From positions 310,001-374,000 of the forward strand of contig NZ_OBEB01000004.1 of assembly GCF_900215315.1 (NCBI RefSeq): a stretch of 64,000 bases of DNA, given 5' to 3'. Source of the stretch: Arsukibacterium tuosuense (GTDB lineage: Bacteria; Pseudomonadota; Gammaproteobacteria; Enterobacterales; Alteromonadaceae). Position 1 is the stretch's first letter, and every line of letters starts with the position of its first letter. The notes under the pieces are model-generated. The model was not told the DNA's origin. It saw only the letters and a list, made by a program, of their open reading frames with translations, and searched no databases. Below are positions 57,179 through 64,000 of the stretch, one piece after another. Made by a program: the position numbers and the translations under genes.

Positions 57179-58732
57179 TTATCTCTTAAAGCGTACCACC
57201 AGCTCATGCAGTTCATCGGCTATTTTGTTCAGGTAAGTTATGGTGTCTGACAACTTTACTGAGCTTTCAGTACTGGCGTCGGCAAGTGTTGAGATGCTAA
57301 CAATTTGTTTGTTAATATCTTCTGCGACATGAGCCTGCTCCTCTACAGCCGAAGCCATATGTGTGGACATCTGGGCTATCTGATTAACGGCCTCTGAAAT
57401 GCCGGATAACATGGTGCCACTTTCAACCACGTGCAACAGACCATCCTCTGCGTCTTTCGCTCCTGCATCAGCTATGTCAACTGCTTCGCTGGCGCGGCCG
57501 GTCAATTCGGTGACGATGGTGTAAATTTCTTTGGTGGATTGCTGAGTGCGGCGAGCCAGATTTCTGACCTCCTCCGCCACCACCGCGAAACCCCTTCCTT
57601 GCTCGCCCGCTCTGGCGGCTTCGATAGCGGCATTTAACGCCAGCAGATTGGTCTGATCGGCAATTTGCTCGATCATCTGTGCTGCCTCAGCAATTTTTGT
57701 TGTTTGTTCGGATACGCCCCGTACAGAACTACCAATCTTCAGTACGGTATTTTTTAATTGTTGAATAGACCCATGGGTCACGTTGGCAACATTGGTACCC
57801 CGCCTTGCAAGTTCATTCGCGGTATCTGCATTAGTTGCAGTGTCGCTGACATGGCGGGCCACTTCAGCAATAGTGGTGGTCATTTCATTCATGGCTGTCG
57901 CAACCTGCATAGTTTCAGCCTGCTGGCTCTCAATATCTTTGCGGGTTTGGACTGTCAGAGCAGCACCTGCTTCTGACTGCTTGGCAACAGTCAGCGCTGC
58001 ACTTTCAATGCGGGTGATAACAGTACCCAAATGGGCTAACTGACTGAGTATTGCGACTTGCAGCTTGCCTAAAGCTCCGGATTCGTCGGTATAACTTCTG
58101 ACGGCAAGCTCATCTGAAAATGCATGGCTGAGCATCTTGTTTAACGTCGCCAGCGTTTTCTGCCTGTTAAGTGACACCCAAATGGCAAAAATCACTACCG
58201 TCGCTAACAGCACCCCTTCCGATAGTTGTTTAAAGCCCAGCATGAAAATAACAAAGCAAACAGCAATGGAGACAATCAGGAAAATGTTTTCAGCTGACAC
58301 CGCCAGAGAGGTCGTCTGCCCCTTACCAGCATTGATGCTTTGGTACAGGCTGGTAGCGCGCTCAACGTCTTGTCTGGCAGGGCAGGAGCGAACTGATTCA
58401 TATCCGACAATTTCGCCATGCACGGTAACCGGCGTAACATACGCATCGACCCAGTAATAATCGCCATTTTTGCAACGATTTTTAACCAGCCCCATCCAGG
58501 GCTTACCCGCTTTAAGATGCGCCCACATCACTTTAAATGCTTCAGTTGGCATATCCGGATGTCGGACAATGTTGTGTGGTTGGCCGATTAATTCAGTTTT
58601 TTTAAAGCCGCTTATTTCGACAAAAGCGTCATTACACTGCTCAATGGTGCCGTCTTTATTTGTTACTGAGATCAGTTTAGTGGCCTGACCAAATGTTCTT
58701 TCTACAGCAGTAACAGGAGCATTGTTGCGCAT
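57179..58732 (-). CDS. Aer-like methyl-accepting chemotaxis protein with PAS
   Basis: The 517-residue protein has an N-terminal PAS domain like that of the aerotaxis receptor Aer (AFVEISGFKKTELIGQPHN; then IVRHPDMP). Two close hydrophobic segments without a periplasmic domain follow (IFLIVSIAVCFVIFMLGF; LLATVVIFAIWVSL). The signalling domain has the conserved hairpin tip (AEAAQMIEQIADQTNLLALN; AAIEAARAGEQGRGFAVVAE; EVRNLARRTQQSTKEI). It should report redox or oxygen state to CheA/CheW. No other chemotaxis gene is in the window. It heads an apparent operon with the two cyclic di-GMP genes. Confidence 0.95.
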   Translation of the reverse strand: MRNNAPVTAVERTFGQATKLISVTNKDGTIEQCNDAFVEISGFKKTELIGQPHNIVRHPDMPTEAFKVMWAHLKAGKPWMGLVKNRCKNGDYYWVDAYVTPVTVHGEIVGYESVRSCPARQDVERATSLYQSINAGKGQTTSLAVSAENIFLIVSIAVCFVIFMLGFKQLSEGVLLATVVIFAIWVSLNRQKTLATLNKMLSHAFSDELAVRSYTDESGALGKLQVAILSQLAHLGTVITRIESAALTVAKQSEAGAALTVQTRKDIESQQAETMQVATAMNEMTTTIAEVARHVSDTATNADTANELARRGTNVANVTHGSIQQLKNTVLKIGSSVRGVSEQTTKIAEAAQMIEQIADQTNLLALNAAIEAARAGEQGRGFAVVAEEVRNLARRTQQSTKEIYTIVTELTGRASEAVDIADAGAKDAEDGLLHVVESGTMLSGISEAVNQIAQMSTHMASAVEEQAHVAEDINKQIVSISTLADASTESSVKLSDTITYLNKIADELHELVVRFKR

Positions 58733-58807
58733 GGTAGTCCTTAGGGTCCACTACGGACTTGGCAGCAGAGAGGCTATGGCTTGAGAATTTTATGCAACTT
58801 AACGCTA

Positions 58808-58841
58808 ATTTTTTGACTTTGCAATGAGCTGAGTCAAAAAA
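58808..58841 (+). promoter_or_regulatory. Inverted repeat 1 in the divergent chemoreceptor-XRE region
   Basis: ATTTTTTGACT (58808-58818) and AGTCAAAAAA (58832-58841) are complementary around a 13-base loop. With the adjacent repeat it occupies most of the region between divergent promoters. It could be an operator or a bidirectional terminator-like hairpin. Confidence 0.6.
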
Positions 58842-58883
58842 AATGACGTAATAAATCAATTTAAAGTGATTTATTGCGTCATT
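58842..58883 (+). promoter_or_regulatory. Inverted repeat 2: 17-base arms with one mismatch
   Basis: AATGACGTAATAAATCA (58842-58858) and TGATTTATTGCGTCATT (58867-58883) are complementary except at one position, separated by ATTTAAAG. It lies about 60 bases before the XRE regulator gene and is a good candidate operator for that regulator. Confidence 0.75.
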
Positions 58884-58945
58884 CTACTGATTGGGCTTTT
58901 CAACGAAAATGGCAAAGTTTGTGTCAACAGAATATTGCGGTGCTG

Positions 58946-59299
58946 ATGAATAGTATAGAGAAACCCTCACTGTCAATACGTGTTGGTCGGCTGATAGCTG
59001 AACATCGTAAGAGTGAAGGCCTCACGCAGGCGAAGCTATCGGAAATGATGCAGGTTGAAAAAGAGACCCTAAGCCGGATTGAAACCGGAAAAATCTCACC
59101 GTCTTTGGACAGAATTGAACAAATAGCATCGTTACTACATCGCCCGGTGTACGACTTTTTTCTTGAGCCGACAGAAAACGATTTGGAGCACTCTATTTTA
59201 GAGATGTTTCAAAATATGAATGTTGAGCAAAAGAAATATGTGTATATCATCATCCGTGAACTGACTAAGCTAACCAGTTACTCTTCAGTGAAAAGTTAG
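58946..59299 (+). CDS. XRE-family helix-turn-helix regulator
   Basis: The 117-residue protein has a Cro/C1-type helix-turn-helix at about residues 12-66 (VGRLIAEHRKSEGLTQAKLS; QVEKETLSRIETGKISPSLD). A short C-terminal helical tail may serve for dimerisation. ATG 58946 gives the normal family N-terminus; an upstream TTG at 58874 lies inside the inverted repeat and is rejected. It is divergent from the chemoreceptor operon, with two inverted repeats between them. Targets are unknown; autoregulation through these repeats and control of the chemoreceptor operon are reasonable inferences. Confidence 0.88.
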   Translation: MNSIEKPSLSIRVGRLIAEHRKSEGLTQAKLSEMMQVEKETLSRIETGKISPSLDRIEQIASLLHRPVYDFFLEPTENDLEHSILEMFQNMNVEQKKYVYIIIRELTKLTSYSSVKS

Positions 59300-59318
59300 A
59301 ATTCCACACCTCTTATTT

Positions 59319-59342
59319 AGCCATCTAAACGTATAGAAGTTG
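59319..59342 (+). promoter_or_regulatory. Candidate MetJ operator (three tandem met boxes) before metA
   Basis: AGCCATCT, AAACGTAT and AGAAGTTG at 59319-59342 are consecutive eight-base units matching the met box AGACGTCT at 6, 6 and 5 positions. They overlap a TTGACT -35-like element at 59340-59345. This is where MetJ with S-adenosylmethionine would repress metA and metH. Confidence 0.65.
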
Positions 59343-59398
59343 ACTTTGCCGGCTGTTTTGCGCACCATAGCGGTTATGTCAGTTAACCAGGTGTGGCT

Positions 59399-60325
59399 AT
59401 GCCTATTAAAGTGATCGATCAGTTGCCGGCGGTGGAAGCGCTGTCGGCAGAAAATGTGTTTGTGATGACCGAGAGCCGGGCGCAGTCGCAGGATATCCGG
59501 CCGCTGAAAATTGCCATTTTAAACCTGATGCCCAATAAAATTGCCACTGAGGTGCAATTGCTGCGCTTGCTGGCGAACAGCCCGCTGCAGGTGGATGTCG
59601 ATTTACTGCGGATTGATGATCATGTCAGTAAGAATACCCCACCGAGTCATTTAAACTGCTTTTATCGCTATTTCTCTGAAGTACAACAGCAAAAGTATGA
59701 TGGCCTGATTATTACCGGCGCGCCGCTGGGGCTGGTCGATTACGAAGATGTTACCTACTGGAACCAGTTTGGCGACATTTTGCGCTGGGCTGATAACAAC
59801 GTTACTTCCACCTTATTTTTATGTTGGGCCGCCCATGCCGCGCTTTATCAATACTACGGCTTGCAGCGGGAAATTCGCGGTCAGAAGCTGTCCGGTGTCT
59901 ACTGGCAGCAGGTAACCCAGCCACTGTGCCCATTAGTGCGTGGTTTTGATGATGAGTTTTTAGTACCGCACTCGCGTTATGCCCAGGTGCCGAAACAAAA
60001 GTACCAGCAGCATGATGACTTACATATTCTGGCCGAAGCAGATGTTACCGGTGCTTATTTGCTGCAGAACAGCAGCGGCAGCCGGGTGTTTGTTACCGGC
60101 CATCCGGAGTATGACTTAACCACCCTGGATGAAGAATACCAGCGTGATATTGCTACCGGCGCTACGCCTAAACTGCCGGAAAATTATTATCGTAATAACG
60201 ACCCGTTACAGGGGCCGCAAAAGCTGTGGCAAAGCCATGCTTTTCTATTGTTCAGCAACTGGCTGAATTATTATGTATATCAGGCTACGCCATTTGAACT
60301 GCAGCAGATTGGCCGTTCGGCGTAA
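59399..60325 (+). CDS. metA: Homoserine O-succinyltransferase
   Basis: The 308-residue protein aligns with E. coli MetA from MPIKVIDQLPAVEAL onward. It has the active-site cysteine in TSTLFLCWAAHAALYQYYG and the His/Glu pair in VFVTGHPEYDL. It activates homoserine for methionine synthesis. Some MetA homologues use acetyl-CoA; succinyl versus acetyl specificity cannot be settled by eye. ATG 59399 matches the family start; a GTG at 59393 is in frame. The metH genes follow after 33 bases, so the three probably form one operon. Confidence 0.95.
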   Translation: MPIKVIDQLPAVEALSAENVFVMTESRAQSQDIRPLKIAILNLMPNKIATEVQLLRLLANSPLQVDVDLLRIDDHVSKNTPPSHLNCFYRYFSEVQQQKYDGLIITGAPLGLVDYEDVTYWNQFGDILRWADNNVTSTLFLCWAAHAALYQYYGLQREIRGQKLSGVYWQQVTQPLCPLVRGFDDEFLVPHSRYAQVPKQKYQQHDDLHILAEADVTGAYLLQNSSGSRVFVTGHPEYDLTTLDEEYQRDIATGATPKLPENYYRNNDPLQGPQKLWQSHAFLLFSNWLNYYVYQATPFELQQIGRSA

Positions 60326-60358
60326 GCCAACCAGACAGATTACAGAAAAGAGTATTTT

Positions 60359-61423
60359 ATGACCGCAAGATTGACGCCTGAACATTTTCGTAAGCTGCTT
60401 GCCGAACGCATTCTGGTGCTGGATGGCGCCATGGGTACCATGATCCAGCAGCACCGGCTGGAAGAAGCCGACTACCGCGGCGAAGAGTTTGCACAATGGC
60501 CGAGCGACGTTAAAGGTAACAACGATTTACTGGTGTTAAGTCAGCCGGATTTAATTGCCGATATTCACCGCCAGTATCTGCTTGCCGGGGCCGATATTGT
60601 TGAAACCAACAGCTTTAATGCTACCACCATCGCGATGGCGGATTATCAGATGGAAGGCTTGTCGGCCCGGATTAACCGCGAAGCGGCAGCAATAGCAAGG
60701 AAAGTCTGTGATGAAGTCACCGCGCTGGAGCCACACAAACCGCGCTTTGTCGCCGGCGTATTGGGGCCCACTAACCGCACGGCGTCGATATCGCCCGATG
60801 TTAATGACCCAGGTTTTCGTAATGTCAGCTTTGATGAGTTAGTCGAGGCCTATACCGAGTCGACCCATGCTCTGATAGAGGGCGGCGCCGATATTATTAT
60901 GCTGGAAACCATTTTCGATACCTTAAACGCCAAGGCGGCGGCATTTGCGGTGCTGAAAGTGTTTGATGAAGTGGGCTTTAAACTGCCGGTGATGATCTCT
61001 GGCACTATTACCGATGCCTCCGGCCGGACTTTATCGGGCCAGACCACCGAAGCCTTTTACCATAGCCTGGCTCATGTTGAGCCGGTGTGTTTTGGCCTGA
61101 ATTGCGCGCTGGGCCCGGATTTATTGCGCCCTTACGTCGAAACCTTGTCCGGCGTATCAGAAGCTTATGTATCGGTACACCCGAATGCCGGCTTGCCAAA
61201 TGAGTTTGGCGAATATGATTTGGGTGCTGTAGAGATGGCGGCCGAAATTGCCGATTGGGCAGCGCAGGGCTTTCTCAATATTGTCGGCGGCTGCTGTGGC
61301 ACCACGCCAGAGCATATTAAAGCCATAGCGGATGCGGTAAAAGCTGCGCCGCCGCGCCAGCCCAAAGCACCGAGCCATAGTTTTAACTTAGCCGGCCTTG
61401 AAGCCTTTTCTGTGGAGTGGTAA
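60359..61423 (+). CDS. metH: Methionine synthase, homocysteine-binding part (split MetH N-terminus)
   Basis: The 354-residue protein equals the N-terminal homocysteine S-methyltransferase domain of cobalamin-dependent MetH. It shows [20 protein letters not shown], the zinc cysteine in [16 protein letters not shown] and the Cys-Cys pair in [20 protein letters not shown]. It ends in [11 protein letters not shown], just before the linker to the pterin domain, where E. coli MetH continues as one chain. The stop TAA shares a base with the next ATG. It should work together with the second polypeptide. Confidence 0.93.
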   Translation: MTARLTPEHFRKLLAERILVLDGAMGTMIQQHRLEEADYRGEEFAQWPSDVKGNNDLLVLSQPDLIADIHRQYLLAGADIVETNSFNATTIAMADYQMEGLSARINREAAAIARKVCDEVTALEPHKPRFVAGVLGPTNRTASISPDVNDPGFRNVSFDELVEAYTESTHALIEGGADIIMLETIFDTLNAKAAAFAVLKVFDEVGFKLPVMISGTITDASGRTLSGQTTEAFYHSLAHVEPVCFGLNCALGPDLLRPYVETLSGVSEAYVSVHPNAGLPNEFGEYDLGAVEMAAEIADWAAQGFLNIVGGCCGTTPEHIKAIADAVKAAPPRQPKAPSHSFNLAGLEAFSVEW

Positions 61424-64000
61424 TGCGACAACAGGCCCGATTTATCAATGTAGGCGAGCGGACTAATGTAACTGGCTCAGCCAGATTTAAAAAACTGATT
61501 TTAAACGGCGATTATGAAGCGGCGCTTGATGTCGCGCGCCAGCAAGTGGAAAACGGTGCCCAGATCATCGATATCAACATGGATGAGGCTATGCTCGACA
61601 GCAAGGCTGCCATGGTGCGCTATTTAAGTTTGCTGGCATCAGAGCCGGACATTTCGCGGGTGCCGATTATGGTCGACTCGTCGAAATGGGAAGTGATTGA
61701 AGCGGCGCTGAAATGTATTCAGGGTAAGGCAGTGGTGAACTCTATTTCCCTGAAAGAAGGTGAAGCTCCGTTCTTACAACAGGCCCGTTTGTTGCGCCGT
61801 TATGGTGCGGCAGTGGTGGTAATGGCCTTTGATGAGCAGGGCCAGGCTGATACCAAAATACGGAAGGTCGAGATATGCCAGCGTGCTTATAAAATTCTGA
61901 CCGAACAAATTGGTTTCCCGCCGCAGGACATTATTTTTGACCCGAATATTTTTGCGGTCGCTACCGGCATTGAAGAGCATAACAATTACGCGGTCGACTT
62001 TATTGAAGCCACCCGCGAGATAAAGCGTTTATGCCCGCATGCCAAAATCTCTGGTGGCGTGTCGAATGTGTCGTTCTCGTTCCGTGGTAATGATGCGGTG
62101 CGTGAAGCCATTCATTCAGTATTTTTATATCACGCTGTCGCTGCTGGTATGGATATGGGTATTGTTAATGCCGGCCAGCTAACGGTGTATGACGATATTC
62201 CGCCGCTGTTAAAAGAACGGGTCGAAGACGTTATTCTGAACCGGCGCGATGACGCCACCGAGCGGCTGCTGGAGATTGCTGCCCAGTTTAAAGGCGATGG
62301 CAGCGTCGCCGAAAAAATCGATGACGCCTGGCGCAGCCTGCCGGTAAATAAGCGGCTTGAACATGCATTGGTTAAAGGCATTACCGACTTTATTGATGTT
62401 GATACCGAAGAAGCACGCCAGCAGGCGGCAAAGCCACTGCATGTGATTGAAGGGCCGTTAATGGACGGCATGAACGTGGTAGGGGATTTATTCGGTGAAG
62501 GCAAAATGTTTCTGCCGCAAGTGGTTAAATCGGCCCGGGTGATGAAAAAAGCCGTGGCCTATTTGCAACCTTTTATCGAGCTGGAAAAAGAAGGTGGCCG
62601 GGCTCAGGGCAAGGTTCTGTTGGCCACAGTAAAAGGCGATGTGCACGATATCGGTAAAAACATCGTCGGTGTAGTGCTGCAATGTAATAACTTTGAAGTA
62701 ATAGATTTAGGCGTGATGGTGCCCTGCGCTGAGCTATTAAGGGTAGCGAAAGAGCGTGACGTTGATGTCATTGGTTTATCCGGCCTGATTACCCCGTCGC
62801 TGGATGAAATGGTCCATGTCGCCAAAGAGATGACCCGCTTAGGCTTTACCCAGCCGCTGTTAATTGGTGGTGCCACTACCTCTAAGGCGCACACCGCAGT
62901 AAAAATTGAGCCTAATTACGCCAATGGCGTAGTATATGTCCCCAATGCCTCGCGCAGTGTCTCGGTGGTGCAATCTCTTATTACTCCGGAGAGTAAAACC
63001 GATTATTTAGCCCGAATTAAAGGCGAATATGTGGTGGCGCGCGAGCAACATGCCCGTTCGCGCCCCGGTGAAAAGCTGCTCAGTTTAGCTGAGGCTAAAG
63101 CGAATAAATTTCAGCTTGATTTAAGCAAAGTGGCGCCGGCACCTAAGCAGCCCGGCGTGCACTTATGGCCGGATGTTGATCTCAATATTTTGCGCGACTA
63201 TATTGACTGGACGCCGTTCTTTTTAACCTGGCAGTTGTCGGGCAAATACCCGGCCATTTTAAACCATGCCGAAGTGGGCATTGAGGCGCGCAAATTATTT
63301 AAGGACGCCAACGCCATGCTCGATAGCATGATTAACGATGGCCATGTTAAAGGCAAAGCGGTATTTGGGTTATTTCCGGCCAATAGTGATGGTGACGATA
63401 TCGTGGTTTATACCGACGAGAGCCGCAGTGTCGAAAAAGTCCGGTTATATAACCTGCGCCAGCAGTTACAGCTTAGAAATAATGCACCTAACTGCAGTCT
63501 GGCTGACTTTATTGCCCCGATTGACAGTGGGGTAAAAGATTATATCGGCGGCTTTGCTGTCAGCACCGGCTTTGGCGCGGACGAGTTTGCCGCTAAATTT
63601 GCTGCCGAGCACGATGATTACAACAGCATTATGGTAAAGGCGCTGGCAGACCGTCTGGCTGAAGCCTTAGCGGAATACCTGCATTTAAAAGTACGGCGTG
63701 AGTACTGGGGCTATGCTGCGGATGAAGAGCTGAGCAACGAGCAGCTTATTCGTGAACTGTACAAGGGCATCCGGCCGGCACCGGGTTATCCGGCCTGTCC
63801 GGAGCACACCGAAAAAGGGTCCTTGTGGCAGTTGCTGGATGTCGAAGCACAAACCGGTATAGTACTGACTGAAAGTTATGCTATGTGGCCGGGCGCCGCA
63901 GTCAGCGGCTGGTACTTTGGTCACCCGGACAGCAAGTACTTTGCGGTCAGTAAAATTGGTGAAGATCAACTAACCGATTATGCCAGCAAAAAAGGCTGGA
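61423..64000 (+). CDS. metH: Methionine synthase, folate-, B12- and SAM-binding part (split MetH C-terminus, cut by window end)
   Basis: The frame is open to the end of the window (859 codons). It begins [20 protein letters not shown], the start of the methyltetrahydrofolate-binding domain, then the cap and cobalamin domains ([20 protein letters not shown]; His408 is the cobalt ligand) and the reactivation domain ([31 protein letters not shown]). Together with the upstream gene it covers nearly all of a normal MetH of about 1,230 residues. TGGAG at 61413-61417 lies five bases before the ATG, supporting independent re-initiation. The end of the gene is beyond the window. Confidence 0.93.
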   Translation, partial: MRQQARFINVGERTNVTGSARFKKLILNGDYEAALDVARQQVENGAQIIDINMDEAMLDSKAAMVRYLSLLASEPDISRVPIMVDSSKWEVIEAALKCIQGKAVVNSISLKEGEAPFLQQARLLRRYGAAVVVMAFDEQGQADTKIRKVEICQRAYKILTEQIGFPPQDIIFDPNIFAVATGIEEHNNYAVDFIEATREIKRLCPHAKISGGVSNVSFSFRGNDAVREAIHSVFLYHAVAAGMDMGIVNAGQLTVYDDIPPLLKERVEDVILNRRDDATERLLEIAAQFKGDGSVAEKIDDAWRSLPVNKRLEHALVKGITDFIDVDTEEARQQAAKPLHVIEGPLMDGMNVVGDLFGEGKMFLPQVVKSARVMKKAVAYLQPFIELEKEGGRAQGKVLLATVKGDVHDIGKNIVGVVLQCNNFEVIDLGVMVPCAELLRVAKERDVDVIGLSGLITPSLDEMVHVAKEMTRLGFTQPLLIGGATTSKAHTAVKIEPNYANGVVYVPNASRSVSVVQSLITPESKTDYLARIKGEYVVAREQHARSRPGEKLLSLAEAKANKFQLDLSKVAPAPKQPGVHLWPDVDLNILRDYIDWTPFFLTWQLSGKYPAILNHAEVGIEARKLFKDANAMLDSMINDGHVKGKAVFGLFPANSDGDDIVVYTDESRSVEKVRLYNLRQQLQLRNNAPNCSLADFIAPIDSGVKDYIGGFAVSTGFGADEFAAKFAAEHDDYNSIMVKALADRLAEALAEYLHLKVRREYWGYAADEELSNEQLIRELYKGIRPAPGYPACPEHTEKGSLWQLLDVEAQTGIVLTESYAMWPGAAVSGWYFGHPDSKYFAVSKIGEDQLTDYASKKGW

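Noticed and set aside
61411-61430. Sequencing error as the explanation for the metH split
   Set aside because: Not excluded, but the TAATG overlap and a Shine-Dalgarno-like TGGAG at the right distance fit a real second start, so it is kept as two genes.

Overview
The window looks like a chromosome segment of a marine or brackish gammaproteobacterium of the Alteromonadales type (Rheinheimera / Arsukibacterium / Alishewanella-like). This rests on the gene order pyrG-eno-ftsB-ispD-ispF-truD-surE-pcm-nlpD-rpoS-mutS-pncC-recA, on a MetJ-type metA-metH locus and on protein sequences resembling those genera. The assignment is from memory of these families, not from a search.

Layout. (1) 1-3.9 kb is an AT-rich accessory zone: the 3' end of an IS1182-type transposase, then a run of small + strand genes separated by attC-like hairpins. 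It reads as an integron cassette array whose integrase lies outside the window: a YefM-YoeB toxin-antitoxin pair, a coiled-coil membrane protein, two small membrane proteins, a small secreted protein and a truncated DUF6194-like cassette. (2) 4.0-25.0 kb is housekeeping core: YihY/BrkB membrane protein, pyrG, eno, a Tat-exported DUF1569-like protein, an unknown gene, ftsB-ispD-ispF-truD-surE-pcm, a DUF368 lipid-carrier transporter, nlpD-rpoS, a large M14 peptidase, benE and mutS on the minus strand, then pncC and SOS-controlled recA. (3) 25.3-45.5 kb is a run of 18 + strand genes, mostly overlapping or nearly touching, that I regard as the most interesting content. Nearly all products are predicted to be exported or membrane-bound: CxxCH proteins, beta-barrel proteins, a TlpA-type thioredoxin, DUF4266 and DUF3570 proteins, TPR lipoproteins, one ExbB/TolQ-type, two ExbD/TolR-type and one TonB/AgmX-type protein, a LamG-containing di-haem lipoprotein and a Tat-exported DUF1501-like protein. 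(4) 45.5-47.4 kb, minus strand: a periplasmic solute-binding-like protein and an ApbE-type FMN transferase. (5) 47.5-52.7 kb: an isolated contractile tail sheath gene, a large thrombospondin-type-3-repeat lipoprotein and an outer-membrane protein remnant. (6) 52.9-58.7 kb, minus strand: an Aer-like chemoreceptor, a PAS-GGDEF-EAL protein with a FixL-like PAS, and a PAS-GGDEF protein. (7) 58.9-64.0 kb: an XRE regulator beside two large inverted repeats, then metA and a methionine synthase split into two overlapping genes, the second cut by the window end.

How the parts may work together. The 20-kb locus combines an inner-membrane proton-motive-force motor (one ExbB, two ExbD, one AgmX-type transducer, resembling the AglRQS/GltJ parts of myxobacterial gliding machinery) with TPR scaffold lipoproteins and predicted surface or periplasmic redox proteins. 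The DUF3570 protein carries a DTVSGAS sequence matching the ApbE flavinylation motif, and an ApbE gene lies just beyond the locus. My inference is an undescribed energised envelope complex carrying haem- and possibly flavin-containing proteins; its substrate or function cannot be read from the sequence. No tRNA, rRNA or CRISPR array was seen.
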